Assembly: GCA_021790955.1 (NCBI GenBank)
Contig: JAJYFI010000129.1
Coordinates: 1 to 5,423, forward strand
From: a bacterium
Lineage (GTDB): Bacteria; Elusimicrobiota; Elusimicrobia; UBA1565; UBA9628
Direction: 5' to 3'
Length of the DNA stretch: 5,423 nt
Shown: one piece after another, positions 1 through 5,356 of the stretch
How the letters are laid out: every line of letters starts with the position of its first letter
Position numbering within the stretch: the first letter of the stretch is position 1
The notes under the pieces: generated by a model
What the model saw: the letters and a program-made list of their open reading frames with translations, nothing else
Told to the model about the DNA's origin: nothing
Databases searched by the model: none
Program-made: the position numbers and the translations under genes

Positions 1-809
1 AGGATGTCGGGGACGGCCCCGAAATGTTCGAGCGCCGACCACTTTCCCGTCCGGCCGGCGCCCGCCAGGACCTCGTCGGCGATCCAGAGGATCCCATGGC
101 GGTCGCAAATCGAGCGGATGTTCTTCCAGTAATCCGGCCGGGGGACCGAGGCCCCGCTCGAGGAGCCGCCCACCGTCTCCGCGATGACCGCCGCGACCGT
201 CTCCGGCCCCTCGGCGAGAATCGCCGCCTCGAGGGCATTTCCCGAGCAGGCAGGGCAGGAGGGTTCTCCCGCGCAGCCGCAGCGGTAGGCGTAGGGGGCC
301 GGGATGAAGCGGACGGGGACGAGCCAGGGCTCGTAGATTTCCTTATAGCTTTTCCGAGCCGAGACGGAGAGGGCGAGGAGGGTGTTGCCGTGATAGCCGG
401 GGTCGAAAGCGATGACCTTGCGCTTGCGAGGCATGCCCTTGGCGACCCAATGGTGCCGGGCGAGCTTGATCGCCGCCTCGACCGCCTCCGAGCCGGAAGA
501 CAAGAAGTAGCTTTTCGAGAGTCCTCCCGGATTGAGATTCGCCAGCTCCGCGGCCAATCCCTCGGCGGGTTCGTTCGTGAAGGCGGTGCCGTTGACGTAG
601 GCGACCCTGGAGGCTTGGAGCGCGATCGCCTCGGCAATCTCTCGGACCCCGTGGCCGACATTGGCCACATAAGCCCCGCCGCAGGCGTCGAGGTACTTTT
701 TGCCCCTCTCGTCGTAGAGCCAGACCCCCTCCCCGTGGATGATTTTAGGGAAGTTCTCGACGAGGCTGCGGTAGAAAACCGGGCTATGGGGGTAGCGGTG
801 ATCAATCAT
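1..809 (-). CDS. Class-III PLP-dependent aminotransferase, C-terminal part beyond the window
   Basis: Read leftward from the ATG at 809-807, this gives 269 residues before the window edge, against a usual family length of about 430-450. It begins MIDHRYPHSPVFYRSL. Visible class-III (fold type I) features are the PLP-phosphate motif SGSEAVEAAIK (residues 105-115), GYHG (138-141) whose aromatic residue stacks on the cofactor, the acidic AETVGG (210-215), and IADEV (243-247) with Asp245 expected to contact the PLP ring nitrogen. The Schiff-base lysine would lie further on and cannot be checked. Such cytosolic enzymes move an amino group between an omega-amino compound or amino acid and a 2-oxo acid. 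An unusual Cys cluster (Cys177, 179, 185, 188) resembles the region I recall in YodT-like aminotransferases, so the substrate is left open; BioA, GabT or acetylornithine types are alternatives. The start has no Shine-Dalgarno. The frame also runs back to an ATG at 893-891, but those 28 codons look non-coding. The gene diverges from glutamate dehydrogenase. Confidence 0.9.
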   Translation of the reverse strand, partial: MIDHRYPHSPVFYRSLVENFPKIIHGEGVWLYDERGKKYLDACGGAYVANVGHGVREIAEAIALQASRVAYVNGTAFTNEPAEGLAAELANLNPGGLSKSYFLSSGSEAVEAAIKLARHHWVAKGMPRKRKVIAFDPGYHGNTLLALSVSARKSYKEIYEPWLVPVRFIPAPYAYRCGCAGEPSCPACSGNALEAAILAEGPETVAAVIAETVGGSSSGASVPRPDYWKNIRSICDRHGILWIADEVLAGAGRTGKWSALEHFGAVPDI

Positions 810-853
810 AATTAGGAGGCAGGTCTGGACACTCGATACGATACCATTTTCCC

Positions 854-884
854 TTGAAACGCTTCGGCCGATAATTAGTAGAAT
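854..884 (+). promoter_or_regulatory. Candidate sigma70-type promoter of glutamate dehydrogenase
   Basis: TTGAAA at 854-859 (5 of 6 matches to the -35 consensus) and TAGAAT at 879-884 (5 of 6 to the -10) are separated by 19 bases, longer than the ideal 17. Transcription would start near 891-892, only two or three bases before the ATG at 894, so the message would be almost leaderless. No Shine-Dalgarno precedes that ATG, which fits. A weaker minus-strand candidate for the aminotransferase is TGG followed by TATCGT, whose hexamer occupies 838-843 when read leftward. Confidence 0.45.
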
Positions 885-888
885 CGGC
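867..888. repeat. Inverted repeat over the -10 region, possible operator
   Basis: GCCGAT at 867-872 is matched by its exact reverse complement ATCGGC at 883-888, with 10 bases between and centres 16 bases apart. The right arm overlaps the last two bases of the proposed -10 hexamer at 879-884. Its place between two divergent genes fits a binding site for a dimeric regulator, but no regulator gene is in the window and a 6-bp arm could arise by chance. Confidence 0.3.
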
Positions 889-893
889 TGCAT

Positions 894-2207
894 ATGACTC
901 CCCAAACCAAAGCTTCCCCTAGGCCTTTGAAACCCTCCGTTTCCCCCGAGATGAACGGAGGCTCCGAGCTCAATCCCTGGCATCAGGCGATGTCCCAGCT
1001 CGACCACGCTGGCGCCCTCATGAAGATGGAACAACCGGTCCTCGAGCGTCTGCGCCACTGCAAGCGCATCCTCGAGGTCTCCGTCCCCGTCAGAATGGAC
1101 GACGGCACGACCCGCGTCTTCGAAGGCTACCGCATCCAGCACAATTTGGACCGGGGCCCCGCCAAGGGCGGCATCCGCTACCACCCCCAGGTCTCCGTCG
1201 ACGAGGTCAAGGCCCTCGCCTTCTGGATGACCATGAAATGCGCCGTGGTGAACCTCCCCTACGGCGGCGCCAAGGGGGGCGTCATCTGCGACCCTAAAAC
1301 GATGTCGAAGACGGAGCTTGAACGGCTAACGCGGCGCTACACCTCCGAAATCTCGATCATCATCGGGCCGGACAAGGACATCCCGGCCCCCGACGTCAAC
1401 ACCAACGAGCAGATCATGGGCTGGATGATGGACACCTACTCCATGACGATCGGCTACTCGGCCCCGGGAGTCGTCACGGGCAAACCCGTCGACATCGGAG
1501 GCTCGCTCGGCCGCCGCGAGGCGACCGGGCTGGGCGTCTTCTACGTCACCCGCGAGCTCGCCAAGGCCCGCGGCTTCGACCTCAAGGGCGCTCCCGTCGC
1601 GATTCAAGGCTTCGGCAACGTCGGCTCCAACGCGGCGAAGGCCTTCCATGAACGCGGGGCGAAGGTGGTCGGGGTCTCGGACGTCACCGGCGGCATCTAT
1701 AACGAGAAGGGCCTCGATGTCGACGACTTGCTCGCCTACGCGGCGAGCAACCACGGTATCTCGGGCTATCGCAAGGCCCAGGCCGTCCCCGTCGAAAGCT
1801 TTGTGGAAGTTCCCTGCCAGATTCTCGTCCCCGCCGCGATGGAAAACACGATCACGAGCAAGAACGCCCACAAGGTCCAGGCCCGCTACATCATCGAGGG
1901 CGCCAACGGCCCCACGACGATCGAAGCGGACAAGATTCTAGCTCAGAAGGGCGTCGTCATCGTCCCCGACATCCTCGCCAACGCGGGCGGCGTCACCGTG
2001 AGCTACTTCGAGTGGGTTCAGGACATCCAGGCCTATTTCTGGAGCGAAAAGGACGTTTTCGCCAAGCTTCAAGACATCTTGGTCCTCGCCTTCAAACAGG
2101 TCCATGACATGTCCGTCAAGAAGTCGGTGGATCTGCGCATGGGGGCCTTCATGGTCGGCCTCGAGCGGCTCGCGCAGGCGGTCCGGCTGCGCGGGATGTT
2201 CCCATAA
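894..2207 (+). CDS. gdhA: Glutamate dehydrogenase (Glu/Leu/Phe/Val dehydrogenase family)
   Basis: This complete 437-residue cytosolic enzyme reversibly converts L-glutamate, water and NAD(P)+ into 2-oxoglutarate, ammonia and NAD(P)H, linking nitrogen assimilation to the TCA cycle. The N-terminal substrate domain holds GPAKGGIRYHP (88-98, Lys91), MTMKC (112-116, Lys115), the catalytic signature LPYGGAKGGV (121-130, Lys127) and APDVNT (165-170, Asp167). The Rossmann domain has QGFGNVGS (238-245), then VSDVTGG (261-267) where Asp263 follows the second strand. NANAGG-type sequence then reads ANAGGVTVSYFEW (362-374), with Ser370 at the site associated with glutamate binding. Together Lys91 and Ser370 favour glutamate over leucine or phenylalanine. 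Coenzyme preference cannot be fixed from this. The first 20 or so residues, rich in Pro, Ser and Thr, precede the conserved ELNPWHQA block. ATG 951 (Met20) is an alternative start, but neither start has a convincing Shine-Dalgarno. ATG 894 is preferred because it sits just after the candidate promoter. A hairpin follows the TAA directly. Confidence 0.95.
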   Translation: MTPQTKASPRPLKPSVSPEMNGGSELNPWHQAMSQLDHAGALMKMEQPVLERLRHCKRILEVSVPVRMDDGTTRVFEGYRIQHNLDRGPAKGGIRYHPQVSVDEVKALAFWMTMKCAVVNLPYGGAKGGVICDPKTMSKTELERLTRRYTSEISIIIGPDKDIPAPDVNTNEQIMGWMMDTYSMTIGYSAPGVVTGKPVDIGGSLGRREATGLGVFYVTRELAKARGFDLKGAPVAIQGFGNVGSNAAKAFHERGAKVVGVSDVTGGIYNEKGLDVDDLLAYAASNHGISGYRKAQAVPVESFVEVPCQILVPAAMENTITSKNAHKVQARYIIEGANGPTTIEADKILAQKGVVIVPDILANAGGVTVSYFEWVQDIQAYFWSEKDVFAKLQDILVLAFKQVHDMSVKKSVDLRMGAFMVGLERLAQAVRLRGMFP

Positions 2208-2300
2208 GAAGACGGAAGCCGGAAGGCGGAGGAAAGAAGCTCCGGCGTCGCCGCCGTTCTCCGCCTTCCTTCCGCCTTCCGTCTTCCCCCCTCCGCCTTC
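2208..2300. repeat. Large imperfect hairpin made of repeated TCCGCCTTCC units
   Basis: Immediately after the dehydrogenase stop codon, 2208-2233 pairs with 2257-2286. The outer 17 positions (2208-2224 with 2270-2286) match with one mismatch. A four-base bulge on the right follows, then about nine more pairs, leaving a loop at about 2234-2256. The unit TCCGCCTTCC occurs directly at 2260-2269 and 2271-2280, with a nine-base copy at 2292-2300, and exactly inverted at 2221-2230. In RNA this would be a very stable stem that could stop transcription or protect the upstream message, but there is no T tract after it, so it is not a classical terminator. It could belong to a dispersed intergenic palindrome family. 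Its last unit runs into the expected N-terminal codons of glycerate kinase. Confidence 0.75.
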
Positions 2301-2356
2301 TTATAGCTTCCAACGCCTTCAAGGGCAGCCTGAGCGCCCTCGAGGCGAGCCGCGCC
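2291..2356 (+). other. Glycerate kinase N-terminal coding stretch without a canonical start codon
   Basis: In the kinase frame, codons before the first ATG translate as RLLIASNAFKGSLSALEA followed by SRA, which is the usual beginning of GlxK-type kinases (a beta strand, then an N/S-A-F-K-G-S nucleotide-site loop). Homologues normally begin with Met about where CTC stands at 2291-2293. No ATG, GTG or TTG exists in this frame between the dehydrogenase stop and 2357. Only CTG (2330), ATA (2303) and CTC/CTT codons are available. The protein-level match says this stretch was, or still is, coding. Confidence 0.7.
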
Positions 2357-3427
2357 ATGGCCATGGGAGCGCGCGATCTATTCCCGCGCGCCAGAGTCGA
2401 GACCGTTCCCATTTCCGACGGGGGAGACGACTTCCTTGAAGTCATGCGGGGGCTGCGGGGCGGCCGGCTCATCAAGACCGGAGCGCGGGGGCCGCTCGGA
2501 GACGTCATCCAAGCGCCTTTCCTCATCAAAGGCCGCTCGGCTTATATCGAGATGGCGCTAGCCTCGGGCCTGGCTCTTCTCAAAAAATCGAAGCGAAAGC
2601 TCGACGCCCTTCATGCAAGCTCCCAGGGAACCGGCGATCTCATCCGCGCGGCGATCGATCACGGAGCGAGGGAGATCGTCGTCGGCTTGGGCGGGAGCGC
2701 GACGAACGACGGCGGGGCGGGCATGGCCCAAGCGCTCGGATTCAAGTTTCTCGACGGCGACGCCCGAGAGCTCCCTTCGGGCGCCTCGCCCCTCCTCAAC
2801 CTCGCCAGGATCGTCCCCCCGGAGACGCGCTGGAGGCGGCGGCTGCGAACGGTGCGTTTCTTGGGCATCTCAGACGTGAGAAATTTCCTCCTGGGACCGC
2901 AAGGATCGGCCAGGACATTCGCTCCCCAGAAAGGCGCCACTGCCGCCCAAGTCCAGCTCATCGAAAAGGCCTTGGCCCGCCTCGCGAGAATCGCCCGGCG
3001 CGACCTGGGCCGACAAGCCGCCGGGAAGCCCGGGTCCGGGGCGGCGGGAGGGCTTGGTTTCGGCCTCATGGCATTTTTAGGAGCGGAGCTCCGGCCCGGG
3101 AGCGACTGGGTCTTGAAAGCTGCGGGGGTGCCCCGGCGCCTTGCCGGGGCCGACGCCGTTTTGACGGGCGAAGGACGGCTCGACAGGACGAGTTTTCACG
3201 GCAAGGCGCCTCTGATCCTCGCGCGGGCCGCCCGCGGCCAGGGCGTGCCCGTGGCCCTCGTCTGCGGAAGCCTCGATGAGGCTGTCCGCGACCGACTCGC
3301 CTCCCGGGGCGCCAAAGCCATCGCGACCCTCGTGGAGGTCGCCGCCGGAACCGATCCCCTCCGGCATGCCGCCCCTCTCTGCCGCAAGGCCGCCGCGCTC
3401 GCCCTCAAGCGGCTTTTTCTAGCCTGA
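2357..3427 (+). CDS. Glycerate 2-kinase, GlxK/GarK family; true N-terminus probably about 22 codons upstream
   Basis: The enzyme phosphorylates D-glycerate with ATP; GlxK-type members make 2-phosphoglycerate, which enters lower glycolysis in the cytosol. From ATG 2357 there are 356 residues. Adding the upstream family-like codons gives about 378, near the 381 of E. coli GlxK. Family blocks in order (numbered from ATG 2357) are VPISDGGDD (17-25), SSQGTGDLI (88-96), GLGGSATNDGGAGMAQALG (110-128), SDVRNFLLGPQGSA (172-185) with FAPQKGA (188-194), GAAGGLGFGLMAFLGAELRP (228-247) and LTGEGRLDRTSFHGKAP (269-285). DGGDD replaces the more usual DGGEG or DGGDG, a mild oddity next to the substrate site. 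Beginning at 2357 would remove the first strand and the AFKGS loop, so such a protein might not be active. There is no clear Shine-Dalgarno for ATG 2357. The stop TGA is shared with the promoter element of the next gene. The family call is firm; the start is unresolved. Confidence 0.9.
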   Translation: MAMGARDLFPRARVETVPISDGGDDFLEVMRGLRGGRLIKTGARGPLGDVIQAPFLIKGRSAYIEMALASGLALLKKSKRKLDALHASSQGTGDLIRAAIDHGAREIVVGLGGSATNDGGAGMAQALGFKFLDGDARELPSGASPLLNLARIVPPETRWRRRLRTVRFLGISDVRNFLLGPQGSARTFAPQKGATAAQVQLIEKALARLARIARRDLGRQAAGKPGSGAAGGLGFGLMAFLGAELRPGSDWVLKAAGVPRRLAGADAVLTGEGRLDRTSFHGKAPLILARAARGQGVPVALVCGSLDEAVRDRLASRGAKAIATLVEVAAGTDPLRHAAPLCRKAAALALKRLFLA

Positions 3428-3433
3428 TATAAT
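3425..3433 (+). promoter_or_regulatory. Perfect extended -10 promoter element of the MtaB gene
   Basis: TGATATAAT matches TGnTATAAT completely, with TATAAT at 3428-3433. Its TGA is the stop codon of glycerate kinase. The -35 region around 3405-3410 (TCAAGC) is poor, as extended -10 promoters allow. Six bases separate the hexamer from the ATG at 3440, so the expected +1 base is the A of that ATG and the transcript would be leaderless. No Shine-Dalgarno is present, which agrees. Confidence 0.6.
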
Positions 3434-3439
3434 CTGCGG

Positions 3440-4720
3440 ATGCGGCTTTTCATCCGCGCCTTCGGCTGCCGCGTCAATCAATATGAAGCCGAATCCCTGC
3501 GCGAGCGCCTGACGCCCGCGACGGACGGCGAGACGACCGATTACAAGATCGCCGACCTCTGCCTGATCAATACCTGCTCCGTCACCGGCGAGGCCGACCG
3601 CGAGGCCCTTCAGCTCCTGCGCCGCATCACCCGGGACAACCCGGCCGCAAGGCTCCTCGTGACGGGCTGTCTCGCGACCCGGGATCCCGACTCCGTCCGC
3701 AAGAACGCTCCCCACGCCGAGATCGTCGACAACGCTCATAAGGACGGGATTCCCTCTCTTTTGGGCTGCCGAGTCACGCCGGAACGGGGCGGCATCGAGG
3801 CGTTTCGGGGGCATAGCCGGGCTTTCGTCAAAATCCAGGACGGCTGCGACATGAAATGCTCCTACTGCATCATCCCCTCCGTGCGGCCCGGGCTCAAATC
3901 CCGGCCGGTCGCCGAACTCCGCGCCGAGATCGAGCGGCTCGTCCTGGGAGGCTTTCCCGAGATCGTCCTCTGCGGCATTCGTCTGGGGCGCTATCTCTCG
4001 GAGGAGGGCGGGAAGCGCGTCGACTTCCGCGGCCTCCTTGAGCGCGTCATCGGCATCGACGGGAGCTTTCGCATCCGCCTCTCATCCCTTGAAATCACGG
4101 ACGTCACGGATCGGCTCATCGCCTTGATGGCCGGCTCCGGCGGCCGGATCTGCCCGTCGCTCCACGTCCCCCTTCAATCGGGCTCCGACCGGGTGCTCAA
4201 GCTCATGCGACGCTGGTACACGGCCGGTTTCTACCGCCGCCGCATCCTCGCGCTCAAGCGCGCCCTCCCCGAGCTGGGGCTCTTCACGGACGTCATGGCC
4301 GGCTTCCCGGGGGAAAGCGAGAAGGATTCCGAGACGACCGCCCGATTGATCGAGGAACTCGATTTTTCGGGGCTGCATGTCTTCAACTATTCTCCCCGCC
4401 CCGGAACGGACGCCCCAAGCCTCCCCGCCTCAACGCCGGAGCCGGAGGCGGCGGCGCGAGCGGGAAGGCTGAGGGATCTGGACTTCAAGCTTCGTTCCGA
4501 CTTCGCCGCCCAATGGGTCGGAAAAACTCGGCTGGGAGTCTCCCTCGACGGCGGGCGGGAAGCCCTGACGGGCGAGTTTTTGACGGTGCGCATGGCTTCC
4601 CCGCTCCCCCCGGGGATGCACCCCATCCACATCCTTCCCGACGCCACCGCCAGAGCCTTGACGGAGCAGGAAGCTCCAAAAACTCCGGAAATGCTTGCTT
4701 TTGCTAAAAATATGTCATAA
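3440..4720 (+). CDS. mtaB: tRNA methylthiotransferase, MtaB type (radical SAM)
   Basis: MtaB enzymes add a methylthio group to t6A at position 37 of tRNAs that read ANN codons, giving ms2t6A, using two [4Fe-4S] clusters and S-adenosylmethionine in the cytosol. The 426 residues show the full three-domain order. The N-terminal MTTase domain has GCRVNQYE (9-16, Cys10), NTCSVTGEADR (44-54, Cys46) and VTGCLATRDP (74-83, Cys77), the three cysteines of the auxiliary cluster. The radical-SAM domain has QDGCDMKCSYCIIPSVRPG (133-151), where Cys136, Cys140 and Cys143 form CxxxCxxC. It continues with RLSSLEITDVTD (213-224), HVPLQSGSDRVLKLMRR (242-258), TDVMAGFPGE (283-292) and NYSPRPGTDA (316-325). A TRAM RNA-binding domain follows at about 355-402. 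GCRVNQYE and PRPGT favour MtaB over MiaB or RimO. The length is normal and no key residue is missing. It starts 12 bases after the kinase stop, apparently from its own promoter. Confidence 0.93.
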   Translation: MRLFIRAFGCRVNQYEAESLRERLTPATDGETTDYKIADLCLINTCSVTGEADREALQLLRRITRDNPAARLLVTGCLATRDPDSVRKNAPHAEIVDNAHKDGIPSLLGCRVTPERGGIEAFRGHSRAFVKIQDGCDMKCSYCIIPSVRPGLKSRPVAELRAEIERLVLGGFPEIVLCGIRLGRYLSEEGGKRVDFRGLLERVIGIDGSFRIRLSSLEITDVTDRLIALMAGSGGRICPSLHVPLQSGSDRVLKLMRRWYTAGFYRRRILALKRALPELGLFTDVMAGFPGESEKDSETTARLIEELDFSGLHVFNYSPRPGTDAPSLPASTPEPEAAARAGRLRDLDFKLRSDFAAQWVGKTRLGVSLDGGREALTGEFLTVRMASPLPPGMHPIHILPDATARALTEQEAPKTPEMLAFAKNMS

Positions 4721-4721
4721 T
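4713..4721 (+). promoter_or_regulatory. Possible extended -10 element upstream of the RNA-binding protein gene
   Basis: TGTCATAAT at 4713-4721 is TGn followed by CATAAT (5 of 6 matches). As at the previous junction, it contains the upstream stop codon, here the MtaB TAA at 4718-4720. No good -35 is seen. Transcription would begin near 4728 and leave a leader of about 110 bases before ATG 4838. The AT-rich run at 4704-4721 could also produce such a match by chance. Confidence 0.35.
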
Positions 4722-4742
4722 TGTCAAGCCTTATGCTCGACA

Positions 4743-4759
4743 GGGGCGCTCGCGGCCCC
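4743..4759 (+). promoter_or_regulatory. Small GC-rich hairpin in the leader of the RNA-binding protein gene
   Basis: GGGGC at 4743-4747 pairs with GCCCC at 4755-4759 around a seven-base loop. It lies about 80 bases before the start codon in a leader that is GC-rich for most of its length. It may take part in thermal or autoregulatory control, as known for some cold-responsive RNA-binding protein genes, but the sequence alone does not show that. Confidence 0.25.
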
Positions 4760-4772
4760 GCGCGCGGGAGGA

Positions 4773-4838
4773 ATGACCGCCGGAAGATCGGGCCCTGCGA
4801 TGTTTTTGTGCGCCGCGGGACGGGCAAGGAGACGATGA
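4773..4838 (+). CDS. Possible 21-codon upstream reading frame ending across the next start
   Basis: ATG 4773 is followed by MTAGRSGPAMFLCAAGRARR plus one final codon check: the frame runs 21 codons and stops with TGA at 4836-4838. That stop overlaps both tandem ATGs (4835-4837 and 4838-4840) of the RNA-binding protein gene. GGGAGGA lies directly against the ATG with no spacer, which is too close to act as a normal ribosome site. A coupling or leader peptide is conceivable, but nothing else supports translation and the peptide resembles nothing I recognise. Confidence 0.12.
   Translation: MTAGRSGPAMFLCAAGRARRR
4826..4831 (+). promoter_or_regulatory. Ribosome-binding site AAGGAG that decides the RNA-binding protein start
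   Basis: AAGGAG ends six bases before ATG 4838 and three before ATG 4835. The six-base spacing and the family-typical opening MGKRLYVGGL favour 4838. Earlier in-frame candidates at 4721 (TTG) and 4733 (ATG) have no Shine-Dalgarno and would add an Arg/Gly-rich stretch foreign to the family. Confidence 0.7.
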
Positions 4839-5158
4839 TGGGCAAGAGGCTCTACGTCGGGGGGTTGCCGTTTGAGGCTACGGAGGATCAGGTCAAGTCT
4901 CATTTCGGCGCCTGTGGTTCTGTCGTCAGCGTGAAGGTCATCACGGATCGCTACACGGGGCGATCCCGCGGCTTCGGCTTCGTCGAGATGTCGTCGGACG
5001 ACGAGGCGCAGGCCGCCATCCAGAAATTGAACGGCAGCGAGATGGGCTCGCGCCGGATCACCGTCAGCGAGGCCCGTCCGATGGAAGACCGCGGCGGCTC
5101 CGGCAGCGGCTCCGGCGAGCGCGGAGGAGGAGGTCGCGGCGGCGGTCGCCGCTGGTAG
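4838..5158 (+). CDS. Small RRM-domain RNA-binding protein with Gly/Arg-rich tail
   Basis: This 106-residue cytosolic protein is one RNA recognition motif plus a short flexible tail. The RNP2 strand is LYVGGL (5-10) and the RNP1 strand is RGFGFVEM (44-51), giving the aromatic residues Tyr6, Phe46 and Phe48 that stack on RNA bases. The rest of the fold follows the usual order: EDQVKSHF helix, VVSVKVITD strand, DDEAQAAIQKLNG helix and RRITVSEARP strand. From about 84 the tail is Gly, Ser and Arg with RGG-like repeats, ending GGGRRW. Bacterial and cyanobacterial Rbp proteins of this size and form bind single-stranded RNA, and some are induced by cold. They are thought to act on mRNA structure or stability; the target here is unknown. 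The gene has its own Shine-Dalgarno, a long structured leader and a terminator, so it is probably a single-gene unit. A longer form from 4721 or 4733 is less likely. Confidence 0.93.
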   Translation: MGKRLYVGGLPFEATEDQVKSHFGACGSVVSVKVITDRYTGRSRGFGFVEMSSDDEAQAAIQKLNGSEMGSRRITVSEARPMEDRGGSGSGSGERGGGGRGGGRRW

Positions 5159-5173
5159 ATTCGATTCCCAAAG

Positions 5174-5227
5174 AACCGTCCCCTTCCGTCCCTAGTCTAT
5201 TGTCGGCGGAGGGGGCGGTTTCTTTTT
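5174..5227 (+). terminator. Intrinsic terminator of the RNA-binding protein gene
   Basis: A 13-bp stem forms between 5174-5186 (AACCGTCCCCTTC) and 5208-5220 (GGAGGGGGCGGTT), with two G-U pairs and a 21-base loop. It is followed directly by TCTTTTT (5221-5227). It begins 15 bases after the stop codon, so it fits Rho-independent termination of this transcript. Confidence 0.8.
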
Positions 5228-5251
5228 GCTAAATTTTTTCCGCCGCCGGCA

Positions 5252-5280
5252 TTGACAAAGAAGCTCCTTGGGGCTAATCT
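5252..5280 (+). promoter_or_regulatory. Candidate promoter of the last gene
   Basis: TTGACA at 5252-5257 is a perfect -35 hexamer. The -10 is less clear: TAATCT at 5275-5280 has the ideal 17-base spacing but only three matches, while GCTAAT at 5273-5278 has four matches with 15-base spacing. Transcription would begin near 5285-5287 and leave a leader of about 70 bases. An imperfect palindrome, AGCTCCTTGGGGCT (5262-5275), fills the spacer and could bind a regulator. Confidence 0.5.
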
Positions 5281-5283
5281 CCC

Positions 5284-5300
5284 ATTTCGGGACGGGAAAT
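5284..5300. repeat. Short inverted repeat at the expected transcription start
   Basis: ATTTC at 5284-5288 and GAAAT at 5296-5300 are exact reverse complements around seven bases. In RNA this gives a weak hairpin near the 5' end; in DNA it could be half of an operator. The arms are only five bases long. Confidence 0.2.
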
Positions 5301-5340
5301 CTCTCGCCTGAAAGCGTCGTTGCGAAAAGACTATTTTTTT

Positions 5341-5347
5341 AAGGAGG
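5341..5347 (+). promoter_or_regulatory. Strong ribosome-binding site AAGGAGG of the last gene
   Basis: AAGGAGG follows a T-rich run. ATG 5348 touches it and is too close to be used. The in-frame ATG 5357 is nine bases away, a workable spacing, and is taken as the start. Confidence 0.75.
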
Positions 5348-5356
5348 ATGACGAAC

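Noticed and set aside
24..815. Long plus-strand open frame over the left edge
   Set aside because: Its translation is low-complexity and Arg/Gly/Asp-rich with no family resemblance, while the opposite strand encodes a clear class-III aminotransferase.
814..819. AGGAGG on the plus strand between the divergent genes
   Set aside because: No ATG, GTG or TTG at a usable distance downstream, and on the minus strand it reads CCTCCT, so it serves neither start.
810..893. N-terminal extension of the aminotransferase to the ATG at 893-891
   Set aside because: In frame and open, but the 28 added codons do not look like family sequence, lack a ribosome site and cover the proposed promoter. The abutting start codons within CATATG seem coincidental.
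1326..1871. Minus-strand open frame inside glutamate dehydrogenase
   Set aside because: A GC-rich shadow of the dehydrogenase codons; no ribosome site or recognisable domain.
2149..2529. Minus-strand open frame across the repeat and the kinase start
   Set aside because: Composed of Arg/Pro/Ser-rich sequence that includes the repeat itself; no recognisable motif.
3419..3814. Minus-strand open frame over the start of MtaB
   Set aside because: Antisense to conserved MtaB motifs, and its beginning and end do not fit any known family.
5285..5356. Riboswitch in the leader of the last gene
   Set aside because: The leader is only about 70 bases, and I recognise none of the conserved cores of common riboswitch classes in it.
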